A stretch of 64,000 nt of DNA from positions 1 through 64,000 of the forward strand of contig JAFKGQ010000025.1 in the NCBI GenBank assembly GCA_017307755.1, given 5' to 3'. Origin of the DNA: Chitinophagaceae bacterium. Lineage in GTDB: Bacteria > Bacteroidota > Bacteroidia > Chitinophagales > Chitinophagaceae. The notes beneath the pieces were generated by a model. It made no database searches, was not told the origin of the DNA, and was given only the letters and a program-made list of their open reading frames with translations. Shown here piece after piece: positions 47,958 through 57,699 of the stretch. A program made the position numbers and the translations under genes. Positions within the stretch are counted from its first letter, which is position 1. The number at the start of each line of letters is the position of its first letter.

Positions 47958-50900
47958 ATGTCTTTTCTCCTGACCAGACGACTGGCGCGCATCATGAAAC
48001 TGCTGTCAATATTTTTGTTGACGATGTTCCTGCAGGCGTACGCCGACGGATTTGCGCAAAACGTAACTCTTTCGTGTAAGAACCTTCCACTAGAAAAAGT
48101 TTTTAATATTATCGAGAAGCAAACCGATTATGTATTTTTCTTTGACAAAAGCGGGTTGCGTGAAGCAAAAAAAGTAACCCTCGATATAAAGGATCAACCT
48201 ATCGGCAAAGTATTGGATGCCTGTTTTGCCGGCCAGCCGATGGGCTATACGATCCAGGGGAAGGTCATCGTAGTTACGCTAAAAGAAAAACAAAACATCT
48301 CTGCCTCCTTTATTATTCAGCCCCCTGTGCCGTCCATTGCCATTACGGGTCATGTGGTCGACTCGGCGGGCAGCCCCATCGAAGGCGCTTCCGTGACCAT
48401 AAAAGGCACGACTGCGGGTACGGCTACGAGGGCGGATGGAGGATTTTCCCTGGAATCCCCCCGATCATCCGGAACGCTGGTGATCTCTTACGTGGGGTTT
48501 GTGACACAGGAAGTATCATTCTCCGGTAACGCAGATCTGAGGATCGTGCTAAAGACGCTGGAAAAGATAGGTGAAAATGTTGTAGTAAGCGTAGGTTATG
48601 GCGTACAAAGAAGAGGAAAAGTGACCGCGGCTATCAGCTCTGTACCCATGCAGGAAATAAAGGATATGCCTGTTTCAAACGTAGCAACTGCGCTCCAGGG
48701 AAAAATACCCGGCGTTGTAGTGCAGCAGGGCAACGGGGCGCCGGGCAGCACCCCTTCCATCAAGATACGGGGGTTGGGCTCCATTTCTGCCGGCAACACG
48801 CCTTTGATCGTCATAGACGGCAATATCACCAGTTCGGAAGTTTTTGCCTTGCTCAACAGCGATGATATTGAAAGTATCGATGTGCTGAAAGATGCTTCGT
48901 CGGCGGCTATTTATGGTTCCAAGGGCGCCAATGGGGTCATGATGGTGACTACCAGAAAAGGCAAATCCGGAACATCGATGATCAACTTTAACGCTTACAC
49001 CGGCGTACAGCAGGTGACAAAAAAAATAGATCTTTTAAACTCTCAGCAATTTGCCGACTTTGCAAAAGAGGCATCCAATAATGCCTATCTGGACCGGTTT
49101 CCCAACGCAAGCGTGTCGGACCCCAACAATGTACGCCCCGCATCGAATCTAAGATACCGTTATCCCCGGGGAGAAGGGTATGACTGGCTGAATTTCGACG
49201 ATCCTGCAAAGATTGCCGCGCTACCGTATCACAATTACCAGGACCTTATTTTTCGCAATGCGATGATCAGCAATTATGCGCTTTCTTTCTCCGGCGGCAC
49301 CGATAAGCTGAGATACTTTATCAACGGGGCATACCTGGATCAGGAGGGTGTCATAAAAAACTCTACATTAAAGCGTTATTCAATCCGGATCAATGTGGAT
49401 GCAAATGTTTCGCCCAGGTTGAAAGTGGGTATGAACATCCTGCCTGTGTACCGTGTCGCCAACCCCGTAAATACGGATGGGCATTGGGCGAATAACGGCG
49501 TTATCAATTCGGCATTGGCGGTGGCGCCGATGGCGCCTATTTATGCGGCGGACGGCGTCACCTATTCCTCACAAACCGCAATAGCCCCGCTGTATAACTG
49601 GCCGGGGATTACAAATCCCGTGGCCAATATCACGGAATATCATAACACGGTGAGGAGGGCCAATGTGCTTGCAAATGCCTATGCGGAATACAACCTGTTC
49701 AGCTTCCTTACCTACCGGGTGTCGGGTAATGTAAATTTCAGCGATAGCAGCGGGAATAATTTCCGTACATCAAAAATGCCGCTGAACCAACTGCTGCCGC
49801 CTACTACAGCGACAGGGTCCACCGGATCGAGTCAGGGGGTCAGCTGGCTTTTTAACCAAACGCTTACCTATAACAAAACTTTTGCTGAAGATCATAATGT
49901 CAACGTGTTGCTGGGTATGGAAAGCACAAAGTACAGCTATCAGACCAACGGCGGGGGCGGCAGCGCCTTCCCCAACGACCTTGTGGAAACCATCAATGCC
50001 AGCGCCAACGGTCCCACCACCACGGCTACGGCCTCTGTAGCGCAAAACTCATCGGTGTCCTATTTTGCCCGCGCCACCTATGCCTACAGGAGCAAGTATC
50101 TGCTGAATGTGTCGGTACGCAGGGACGGCTCCTCCATTTTCGGGCCGGATCATCGCTGGGGCACTTTTCCCGCCGTATCGGCCGGCTGGCGTATTATAGA
50201 AGAACCATTTCTGAAAAATGTGAATGTACTGTCGGAAGCCAAATTCCGCGCCAGCTATGGGCTGTCCGGCAATAACGCATTCAATAGCTTCTACCCATAC
50301 GCATCCCTGCTGCAGGCTTCGAATTATGTCCTTAACAACGGACTTGGCAATGGCGTCACCCCCTCCTCCCCGGCAAACCCCAACTTGAGCTGGGAAAAAA
50401 ATCAGCAGGTAGATGCCGGTCTGGATGTAGGGCTTTTTAACAACAGGGTCTATATTACCGTGGATTATTACAGAAGGGTCACAAAAGACCTGCTGCTTGC
50501 GGTGAACGTGCCTACCATCACAGGATTCAGCACTGTTGTGCAGAATATAGGAAAGATGCAAAATAAGGGCTGGGAATTTTCGGTGACCTCTACGAATATA
50601 AAAGGTGCATTTGTCTGGAGGACCAATGCCAATCTTTCCCTGAACAGGAATAAGGTGTTAGCGCTTGGTCCTAACGGGGACCCGATACGCAGCGGCAGCG
50701 GCGTGGGTGAAACAAATATCACCATGATCGGCCAGCCCATCGGCAGCTATTTCGGGTATCAACAACTGGGCGTATTTAAAGACCAGAGCGAGCTAAGCAA
50801 GCACGCCCACGACCCCACCAGCAAACCCGGTGATGTTATTTATGCGGACATCGATCATAACGATACCATCAATGCGAATGACAGGACTGTGATCGGGAAC

Positions 50901-51440
50901 AACCAGCCCAAATTTATTTACGGGTTTACCAATACGTTCAGCTACAAAGGTTTTGATCTGAACATCGCCATACAGGGTGTCTATGGGAACAAGATCTTCA
51001 ATCTCAGTAAAAGGTTTATTTACAACATGGAAGGCAGCCAGAACCAGACCACAAAAGTTCTTCACAGGTGGAGGTCGCCCTCCGACCCGGGGGACGGTAT
51101 GACCCCGCGCGCGAACGCGGTACCCACGGGGAACAATAGCGCCTTATCCAGCAGATTCATAGAGAACGGATCGTATCTGCGCTGTCAGAATATAACCCTG
51201 GGATATACCTTGCCCCGGGAGTGGCTGAACAGGGCAAAACTGAAACAGGTGCGTATCTATCTGTCCGGACAGAACCTGTTCACTATTACAAAGTACAGCG
51301 GGTATAATCCTGAGGTCAGCGGTTATGAACAATCCACCAGTAACGGTATACCCACCGGAGGAGCGCTTACGGGCGGCGTAGATTATGGTGTTTATCCGCT
51401 GGCCAGATCATATACGGTCGGCATCAATCTGGGATTCTGA
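47958..51440 (+). CDS. SusC/RagA family TonB-dependent receptor with STN domain
   Basis: The protein has 1160 residues. A signal peptide (about 1-34, ending GFAQ) is followed by an STN domain (LPLEKVFNIIEKQTDYVFFFDKSGL, about 38-115), a CarboxypepD_reg-like domain (ITGHVVDSAGSPIEGASVTIKGTT), the plug (VSVGYGVQRRGKVTAAISSV, VATALQGKIPGVVVQQG, IRGLGSISAGNTPLIVIDG) and a barrel ending VGINLGF. The STN domain is the signalling part that contacts FecR, so this receptor is both transporter and sensor. It works with SusD encoded 40 bases downstream and probably imports an oligosaccharide made by the GH63-like enzyme. Confidence 0.97.
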   Translation: MSFLLTRRLARIMKLLSIFLLTMFLQAYADGFAQNVTLSCKNLPLEKVFNIIEKQTDYVFFFDKSGLREAKKVTLDIKDQPIGKVLDACFAGQPMGYTIQGKVIVVTLKEKQNISASFIIQPPVPSIAITGHVVDSAGSPIEGASVTIKGTTAGTATRADGGFSLESPRSSGTLVISYVGFVTQEVSFSGNADLRIVLKTLEKIGENVVVSVGYGVQRRGKVTAAISSVPMQEIKDMPVSNVATALQGKIPGVVVQQGNGAPGSTPSIKIRGLGSISAGNTPLIVIDGNITSSEVFALLNSDDIESIDVLKDASSAAIYGSKGANGVMMVTTRKGKSGTSMINFNAYTGVQQVTKKIDLLNSQQFADFAKEASNNAYLDRFPNASVSDPNNVRPASNLRYRYPRGEGYDWLNFDDPAKIAALPYHNYQDLIFRNAMISNYALSFSGGTDKLRYFINGAYLDQEGVIKNSTLKRYSIRINVDANVSPRLKVGMNILPVYRVANPVNTDGHWANNGVINSALAVAPMAPIYAADGVTYSSQTAIAPLYNWPGITNPVANITEYHNTVRRANVLANAYAEYNLFSFLTYRVSGNVNFSDSSGNNFRTSKMPLNQLLPPTTATGSTGSSQGVSWLFNQTLTYNKTFAEDHNVNVLLGMESTKYSYQTNGGGGSAFPNDLVETINASANGPTTTATASVAQNSSVSYFARATYAYRSKYLLNVSVRRDGSSIFGPDHRWGTFPAVSAGWRIIEEPFLKNVNVLSEAKFRASYGLSGNNAFNSFYPYASLLQASNYVLNNGLGNGVTPSSPANPNLSWEKNQQVDAGLDVGLFNNRVYITVDYYRRVTKDLLLAVNVPTITGFSTVVQNIGKMQNKGWEFSVTSTNIKGAFVWRTNANLSLNRNKVLALGPNGDPIRSGSGVGETNITMIGQPIGSYFGYQQLGVFKDQSELSKHAHDPTSKPGDVIYADIDHNDTINANDRTVIGNNQPKFIYGFTNTFSYKGFDLNIAIQGVYGNKIFNLSKRFIYNMEGSQNQTTKVLHRWRSPSDPGDGMTPRANAVPTGNNSALSSRFIENGSYLRCQNITLGYTLPREWLNRAKLKQVRIYLSGQNLFTITKYSGYNPEVSGYEQSTSNGIPTGGALTGGVDYGVYPLARSYTVGINLGF

Positions 51441-51480
51441 CAGGGGATCGATCAAAAGCAATTCAACACGAATTAAAAAA

Positions 51481-52941
51481 ATGAACATGAAAAAGTCGAA
51501 TATATATTTATATCTCTGCTTCCTCTTTGTTGTCGCTTCCTGTAGTAAAAAGTTTATAGATCTTCGCCCTGAATCCTCCGCATCAGTCGTCGACTTCTAC
51601 AAGACCGCCGATGATGCCAGGGTAGGGTTGAACGGGGTGTACTCAAGCTTACAGACAGCGGGGGTTTCTACAAATAATTATGTCTTTGGGGAAATAAGCT
51701 CGGATAATACACTGCCGGTGTTCTCGGGCACGGTGACGGACCAGGACGAGTTCGACCGATTCTATATCCGGACGACCAATCCATTTATTTCCGAAAGATG
51801 GAACGATTGTTATAAGGGCATTGCCGCGGCCAACCTCTTTTTTGAGAGGATCGCTCCCATTCAAATAACCGACAGTTTAAAACAAAGATATATCGCCGAA
51901 GCAAAATTCATCCGGGGATACCTGTACTTTGAGCTGGTGAGAACTTACGGCGATGTACCGCTGGTATTAAAGTCATTGATATCCAGCCTCAATGAAGGGT
52001 ATAATTATGGGCGTAACCCATCCGCCGAAGTATATGCACAGGTGGAGAAAGACCTTTCGGAAGCAGAAGCTGTGCTGGCTGTCTCTTATAAAGGAGCAGA
52101 TATAGGCAGAATTACCAAGGGAGCAGCAGATGCCATGCTGGGAAAGGTATACCTGACGGAACATAAGTATGATGCGGCGGCGACAGCTTTGTTGAAAGTG
52201 ATAAACCTGAATATCTACGACACCGTCGCTTACGCGGATGCATTCGACCCCGCCAAGAAAAATGGAAAAGAAAGCGTGTTTGAAGTGCAGTTTGCAGCAG
52301 GACTGAATGGCGAGGGTAACCCCTGGCCCAATTCTTTTGCGCCATTAAATTCGGGGAGCGCTATTATCGCCTTTGGAGGCGATGGGAACAACCGGCCTAC
52401 GCAGGATCTGATCAACGCCTATGAACCGGGAGATATAAGAAAAGATCTTTCCCTGGCAACCTCCTATGTAAATGCCGCCGGACAAACCATTTCCGACGTA
52501 TTTGTAAAGAAATACAGGAACCCGGCCCCGGCGGTGAAAAACGATAACCCCAACAATATTCCTGTCATCAGGTATGCAGACGTCGTGCTTATGTATGCGG
52601 AATGCCTGAATGAAAAGGCGTATGATGGATCGGGAGATGCCATGAAATACCTGAACATGATACGTACCAGGGCAAGGCTGCCTGTAAAAACCTCGGCGGA
52701 CATCCCGGATCAGGGAAGCTTTCGTCTGGCAATGGAACAGGAAAGAAGGGTGGAATTTGCCTTTGAAAGCCAACGCTGGTGGGACCTGGTCCGTACCGGC
52801 CGCGCAATACCAGTGATCAACGGCAAGGCCGCCTCCATCAATATCGTGCAGCCCATTACACAAAACAACATGGTCTTCCCAATCCCGCAAAGCCAGATAG
52901 ATATCAATAAAAGTAAGATAAAGCAGAATTTAGGATATTGA
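51481..52941 (+). CDS. SusD/RagB family glycan-binding lipoprotein
   Basis: I take ATG 51481 (or 51487) rather than the in-frame ATG at 51385, which lies inside susC. The lipobox is VASC (Cys21), followed by SKKFIDLRPESSASVVDFYKTADDARVGLNGVYSSL, the typical SusD start. Tetratricopeptide-like helices follow (AEAKFIRGYLYFELVRTYGDVPLV), and the C-terminal RVEFAFESQRWWDLVRTGRA and NMVFPIPQSQIDIN are diagnostic. It caps the SusC barrel on the cell surface and hands over the glycan. Confidence 0.96.
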   Translation: MNMKKSNIYLYLCFLFVVASCSKKFIDLRPESSASVVDFYKTADDARVGLNGVYSSLQTAGVSTNNYVFGEISSDNTLPVFSGTVTDQDEFDRFYIRTTNPFISERWNDCYKGIAAANLFFERIAPIQITDSLKQRYIAEAKFIRGYLYFELVRTYGDVPLVLKSLISSLNEGYNYGRNPSAEVYAQVEKDLSEAEAVLAVSYKGADIGRITKGAADAMLGKVYLTEHKYDAAATALLKVINLNIYDTVAYADAFDPAKKNGKESVFEVQFAAGLNGEGNPWPNSFAPLNSGSAIIAFGGDGNNRPTQDLINAYEPGDIRKDLSLATSYVNAAGQTISDVFVKKYRNPAPAVKNDNPNNIPVIRYADVVLMYAECLNEKAYDGSGDAMKYLNMIRTRARLPVKTSADIPDQGSFRLAMEQERRVEFAFESQRWWDLVRTGRAIPVINGKAASINIVQPITQNNMVFPIPQSQIDINKSKIKQNLGY

Positions 52942-52962
52942 GATCTTTAATAAAAAGTTCTT

Positions 52963-55698
52963 ATGATATACCGGGCGTTATTTTTTTCTTTTTGTGTCGT
53001 CCTTTGTTTTTTTGCCACGGCCCAGCCAAAAGGATTTTCTGCGGCCGGCCTTGACAAGCTAAACAACGAGCATGATATCACAGCGGCTTCGGCATGGGGA
53101 CCTTATGGGAAGAAATACGCCGGTATATCACATTTGCCTGATCTTCGTTCGGGCCGTCGCATGGACTTTTCTGTTCTCCCGGGTTACTATCGTAACAGGA
53201 TGCTGATACCCAACGTCAATTTTGAATCGGGCTATTTTCCCTGGATGTCCAACGACAACGGTACGACGTACACCTTTCGTTATGAACTTGAATGGAAAGA
53301 CCGGGTTTATACAGACGTCACCTACGACATTCAAGACAGCACCACTGTCCGTGTAAGCATCAAATGCGTAAACAACACTTCGTCGCCCCAAAACCTGGCG
53401 TTGAACCTGATAGCCTTTATGGCTTACCCGGACCTGTATCCCGAGGTTACGCTTGATTACCCGGCCGGATCCCTATGGTTTAACGGGGTGGACTATCAAC
53501 AAGTGCATTTTTTTAAAAAAACGCCCCAGGACCATCTTGTCTATGACGGGTGGATGCTGGGTGAGGTCAGGAATAAGAAGTTTATTCAAGGGTCGGCCCT
53601 GGGAAAGGATTTTGGAGTACATAAGGATGACTACGTTTCTTATTATCGTGCGGGTATGCCGTCCGAAGGTACGCTCAGCCTCGTGTATCAGTTGGCCGCG
53701 GGGAAAACCTGTCCAGTCACGATCACGGGGGTTACGGAGCCTGTTATACTTACCGGTAATGGGGCGCTGGCTGTGGTATCGGTGCCTTACCGGCCTGTTG
53801 GAGATACGGCTGTTGTCATCAAAAGCCTGGGAGGCGATGCGGTGGTGTTAAACGGTATCTTACTATCTCCGGGCGAACACCCGGATATTGCGATCAAGCC
53901 ACAATCGCCTCAATTCCAGCCGCAACTGTCGGAAGACCCGGCGGGACGGTCACTCATCTTAAAATACCGGGATATCGACAACTATTATGGTCTTACATGG
54001 GACAACGATAACTTTACGATCAGACAATTCCTGCATGATGAACTGGACATTTATATGCGTTATTATACGCACAACCATGTATCCAGTATTTTTGAAGGCA
54101 ATAAAGAAGGACATTTCAGCAATGTATTTATAAGACCTGTCGTGCTGGGTCCGAGATCCAGCCAAACGTTGAATGTCCTGATCGCTACCGGCAACAGCCC
54201 GGACGTAGTAAAACGACGATTGGCTGACCTCGGTAAACAGGATGAAGCTGTACTGGCAGCAAAGGCTTCCGGGTTATTGCCTGCCGGTGAAAAATACGGG
54301 CTTAGTCTGCAATTGTTCAAGGCGACGCTGATGACCAATATTGTGTACCCGGTGTATACCCAGAAAAGCTATATCAGACATTTTACACCTGGCAAATGGT
54401 GGAACAGTCTGTACACCTGGGACCTGGGTTTTACGGCCCTTGGTTTGAATGATGTCAACCCGGCGTTGGCGATCGACTGTATCAATGCCTATACGACCTC
54501 CGCCGACGCACAGTCGGCATTTATTCATCATGGCTCCCTTGTTCCCACGCAATTTTATGCCTTGTTTGATCTATACAACAAAATGCCATCCCGGGACCTG
54601 CTGCACTATTTTTATCCCCGGCTGAAACGTTATTATAATTTTTTTGCCGGCAAAGAGGGTGGGTCGAGCACGAACGCGCTCGGGTCGAACCTTTTAAAAA
54701 CCTGGGACTATTTTTATAACTCCGGCGGCTGGGATGATTACCCGCCCCAGGTGGCCGTACACCAATCAAGATCGGAGGCGACGGTGACCCCTGTCATTAC
54801 TACGGCCCAATGTATCCGGGTGGCCAAGTTATTAGCCATGACAGCAGAAAAACTGGGCTTCGAGGATGATGTTGTGATCTATAAAAATGATGTGAAGCGT
54901 TTTGAGCAGGCACTTCAGACGGTGGCCTGGGACAGCAGCAGCGGGTATTACGGTTATGTACGTCATGACTCGCTGGGTCGTCCGGTATCTTTTTTTAAAT
55001 ATAATGGTTTGACCAATTATAATATGGGGCTTGACGGCGCCTACCCTTTATTTGCCGGCATTTGCACCGGGGATCAAACCCGGACACTGCTGGAAAAGCT
55101 TTTTTCCCCCAAGCATCTCTGGACGTCATCGGGTATGGGTGTGGTGGATCAGGCCGCGCCTTATTACCGTCAGGACGGCTACTGGAATGGCGCCGTATGG
55201 ATGCCGCACCAGTGGCTGATGTGGAAGACCATGCTGGACCTCGGGCGCAGCGATCTGGCGTTTACCATCGCCCATACGGCGCTTGATCTATATAACGATG
55301 AGGTCCGTCTGTCCTATTATACTTTTGAGCATTTCCTGGCAGCGTCCCGCCGTGGAGCGGGTTGGCACCAGTTCTCAGGGCTATCGACGCCTATCCTGAA
55401 CTGGATAACGGCCTATTATCGTCCCGGCACCGTATCTGCCGGCTTTGAGGTTCTGATCAGTTCATCAAAGACCAATGAGCTGAAGAATAACTATCGTGCC
55501 GAGCTGACCTTTGACAAGCTGACCCCACCCCACGAGCGCAGCATGCTGGCGTGTCTTAATCCTACCTATCATTATGAGGCAAGGTTCAACGGAAGAAAGA
55601 TCGACGTGCAGCAAAGGTATCCGGGTCTTTTGGAACTGACGTTACCGGCAACAAACTCCCCGGGAGAACTTATCGTTGTCGGGATAAAGGGTAAATAA
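52963..55698 (+). CDS. GH63-like glycoside hydrolase (secreted)
   Basis: The protein has 911 residues with a signal peptide (1-21, ending TAQ). Residues 25-410 form beta-rich domains and residues 430-830 an (alpha/alpha)6 barrel. The barrel shows YTWDLGFTAL (Asp487), GGWDDYPPQ (Asp591/Asp592) and YWNGAVWMPHQWLMWKTM, which match the W-D-x-G-F, GWD and YWRGPIW motifs of GH63-type glucosidases and mannosylglycerate hydrolases. The catalytic acid-base assignment is inference. It follows SusD by 21 bases and is the only glycosidase of this locus, so it probably defines its substrate. Confidence 0.83.
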   Translation: MIYRALFFSFCVVLCFFATAQPKGFSAAGLDKLNNEHDITAASAWGPYGKKYAGISHLPDLRSGRRMDFSVLPGYYRNRMLIPNVNFESGYFPWMSNDNGTTYTFRYELEWKDRVYTDVTYDIQDSTTVRVSIKCVNNTSSPQNLALNLIAFMAYPDLYPEVTLDYPAGSLWFNGVDYQQVHFFKKTPQDHLVYDGWMLGEVRNKKFIQGSALGKDFGVHKDDYVSYYRAGMPSEGTLSLVYQLAAGKTCPVTITGVTEPVILTGNGALAVVSVPYRPVGDTAVVIKSLGGDAVVLNGILLSPGEHPDIAIKPQSPQFQPQLSEDPAGRSLILKYRDIDNYYGLTWDNDNFTIRQFLHDELDIYMRYYTHNHVSSIFEGNKEGHFSNVFIRPVVLGPRSSQTLNVLIATGNSPDVVKRRLADLGKQDEAVLAAKASGLLPAGEKYGLSLQLFKATLMTNIVYPVYTQKSYIRHFTPGKWWNSLYTWDLGFTALGLNDVNPALAIDCINAYTTSADAQSAFIHHGSLVPTQFYALFDLYNKMPSRDLLHYFYPRLKRYYNFFAGKEGGSSTNALGSNLLKTWDYFYNSGGWDDYPPQVAVHQSRSEATVTPVITTAQCIRVAKLLAMTAEKLGFEDDVVIYKNDVKRFEQALQTVAWDSSSGYYGYVRHDSLGRPVSFFKYNGLTNYNMGLDGAYPLFAGICTGDQTRTLLEKLFSPKHLWTSSGMGVVDQAAPYYRQDGYWNGAVWMPHQWLMWKTMLDLGRSDLAFTIAHTALDLYNDEVRLSYYTFEHFLAASRRGAGWHQFSGLSTPILNWITAYYRPGTVSAGFEVLISSSKTNELKNNYRAELTFDKLTPPHERSMLACLNPTYHYEARFNGRKIDVQQRYPGLLELTLPATNSPGELIVVGIKGK

Positions 55699-55746
55699 GG
55701 GACATTTTTTTGCCTGTACAATAAAATATATTTTTTTATGTTATTA

Positions 55747-55769
55747 TAGTCTACTAATTTAGTAGACTA
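55747..55769. promoter_or_regulatory. Palindromic operator in front of the PhyH gene
   Basis: A perfect inverted repeat with 10-base arms (TAGTCTACTA and TAGTAGACTA) and an ATT spacer, 12 bases before the PhyH start codon. A near-copy lies at 57674-57696. The repeat covers the likely -7 region, so binding would repress. Confidence 0.7.
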
Positions 55770-55781
55770 ATAAAACGAACT

Positions 55782-56642
55782 ATGAATAACAAAGCACCCC
55801 GTCAATTCCACTTTGAGAGATCGTTGACCAAAGAGCAGCTGCGTTACTTTGACGAGCATGGCATCATCCAGTTCAAAGGTTTTGCAGACAAGGACACGGT
55901 AGCCCTATTATTGGAAGAAGTCGGTCAAACGCAACGTTATTTGCTGCGAAAGGGTATTGCGAAGGTGAATGGCATACCTCTGAAATTCGGCCAGGACGTA
56001 GATGGCTCACCGCTGATACAACGGATCGCCTTTGCCTCTCATTACAGTGGCGTGCTGAAAAAATTCCTGCAGGACTCACGTCTGGCAGCCCTCACGTCGT
56101 TGCTGGGGGATTACGAAGGCCGCATCGGGGAGAACGAAAAAGACGGGCTGGTCGTCAATCACTATGTCAATACGCCTTCCAGCGCATTCCGTCAGCTGGG
56201 GTGGCATACGGACAGCCCAAGGGATCTTTTCCTGGGAAGACGGATACAGCCAATGCTGAACGTTGGGCTTCACCTGGACGACTGTCCTTATGAGAATGGC
56301 GGACTTCGGGTATTGCCCGGAACCCATAAGCAAGGTCTTTTTCGGCTTTTGTTCAGGAAGAAATACTTTATCGACAATACGGCAGACGTAAGAGAGGTAG
56401 GCTTTGATATCAACGCCGGCGATCTCACCGTCCATAACGGACGTATCTGGCACCGAGTGCAACAGTCGCCGCTGCTGGGGGAGGCCAGCCGGAGAAGGGT
56501 AATGTATATCCCCATTATAACGGGAGCCTATCAACCAAAGTCCGCCACCAGTCCTACGCCTTTCTATCACAAGCTCGGCCAGCTGAGCCTGAACCCATCC
56601 GGCCGCAAGACCACACTGGCAGCGCTCAGGGCAAAGAATTAG
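55782..56642 (+). CDS. Phytanoyl-CoA dioxygenase (PhyH) family protein
   Basis: The protein has 286 residues with the double-stranded beta-helix of Fe(II)/2-oxoglutarate oxygenases: the HxD pair His142-Thr-Asp144 in LGWHTDSPRD, a distal His in DLTVHNGRIWHRV (His218 or His224) and a 2-oxoglutarate-binding arginine in the SRRRVMYIP region. It should hydroxylate a small or lipid substrate in the cytoplasm. The SusD/GH63 locus ends before it and the strand is the same, but the palindrome in front marks a separate transcript. Substrate unknown. Confidence 0.9.
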   Translation: MNNKAPRQFHFERSLTKEQLRYFDEHGIIQFKGFADKDTVALLLEEVGQTQRYLLRKGIAKVNGIPLKFGQDVDGSPLIQRIAFASHYSGVLKKFLQDSRLAALTSLLGDYEGRIGENEKDGLVVNHYVNTPSSAFRQLGWHTDSPRDLFLGRRIQPMLNVGLHLDDCPYENGGLRVLPGTHKQGLFRLLFRKKYFIDNTADVREVGFDINAGDLTVHNGRIWHRVQQSPLLGEASRRRVMYIPIITGAYQPKSATSPTPFYHKLGQLSLNPSGRKTTLAALRAKN

Positions 56643-56706
56643 TCAGTACTCACTAACTGTCATCAGGGAGAAACGCACCGTACCCGCTTAATCGGTTCAC
56701 ACCGGG

Positions 56707-57600
56707 TCATTGATGTTCATAATTCTTTTCGCCCGCAGCAACATTCACCTGCAAAACATTTTGTTTGGGCGGCAGAGGGCAGGTGGCATAGGGTGTAAAA
56801 GCACAGGGCGGGTTGATCGCCTTGTTGAAATCGATGAGCGTTATGCCGTCCGGATCCGGCTTTATGGCATATAAGAATCTACCGGACGGATAGGTAGTGT
56901 TACCACTGGTGCCATCGGCAAAAATTATAAAAAGCTCATCCCCTTCTTCCAGCGCATCAAGCGTATATTTTTTATCATGGATAGTAAACTCCAATGTGCC
57001 GGCCGTCTGCTGCTGGCTCACTTGTCCAAGGACATTGGTAATAGGGATGGTTTGAGGGAATGGCGGTTTCCGTAGAAAGGCCTTTATCCTCCAGGCGCTG
57101 TCGGCAGGATATCGCTGGATCCCTTGAAAGCCCACGGCTTGCGCATTCTTCAGATCCCGCAGCCGAACGCCTATTTTGTCATCCCGCCGGATGATGGTCC
57201 AGCGGAGGTTGTCATAGGACAGCACTGCCGGCCTGGCGGAATCCTTATCATAGATGACGGCTTCTTTCACCAGCGCTCCATTTACTTTAATAGCTGTATT
57301 ATTTTCAACGACGATCCTGACGGTATTCCCTTTCCGTTCGAAATAGCCGGCCGAGGGCGTAATAGTCCCTTTCGGAAAAACGATCTTATTGCCGGGGTCG
57401 CTGCCAAAACTGTTCCTGCCCTCGTCCAGCCAGTAAAGGCCTGCCAGGTTAAGCCAGCCGTTGTCTGCCTGCAGACGGCTTATACGGGCAGCATGCCAGG
57501 CGGTTATTTCCCCGGCATAGCCGGCGGGTGTCTGCGCAAAAACGGAGCCAAGCCACAATATACTAAGAATAGAAAGCAAGAGACGGGACCAGCGTAGCAT
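56707..57600 (-). CDS. DUF1684 family secreted protein
   Basis: The protein has 297 residues with a signal peptide (1-22, ending VFAQ). The family pattern is clear: DNGWLNLAGLYWLDEGRNSFGSDP, GTLEFTIHDKKYTLDALEEGDELFIIFADGT, RFLYA and the C-terminal LIDFNKAINPPCAFTPYATCPLPP, which is the most conserved part of DUF1684. The family function is unknown. The gene shares an intergenic palindrome with the divergent membrane-hydrolase gene at 57699, so the two may be co-regulated. Confidence 0.93.
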   Translation of the reverse strand: MLRWSRLLLSILSILWLGSVFAQTPAGYAGEITAWHAARISRLQADNGWLNLAGLYWLDEGRNSFGSDPGNKIVFPKGTITPSAGYFERKGNTVRIVVENNTAIKVNGALVKEAVIYDKDSARPAVLSYDNLRWTIIRRDDKIGVRLRDLKNAQAVGFQGIQRYPADSAWRIKAFLRKPPFPQTIPITNVLGQVSQQQTAGTLEFTIHDKKYTLDALEEGDELFIIFADGTSGNTTYPSGRFLYAIKPDPDGITLIDFNKAINPPCAFTPYATCPLPPKQNVLQVNVAAGEKNYEHQ

Positions 57601-57670
57601 GGAGGATACAATTATAGTTAAAATATGAATTTTGTCAGGTATTTAATTCCGGGTATCCGAAATTGTATTA

Positions 57671-57699
57671 TTTTAGTCTACCAATTTAGTGGACTAAAA
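57671..57699. promoter_or_regulatory. Palindromic operator between DUF1684 and CREST genes
   Basis: Arms TAGTCTACCA and TAGTGGACTA around an ATT spacer (57674-57696), with flanking T- and A-runs that extend the symmetry; only two arm positions deviate. It differs at two bases from the copy at 55747. It reaches up to the ATG of the membrane-hydrolase gene. Confidence 0.7.
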
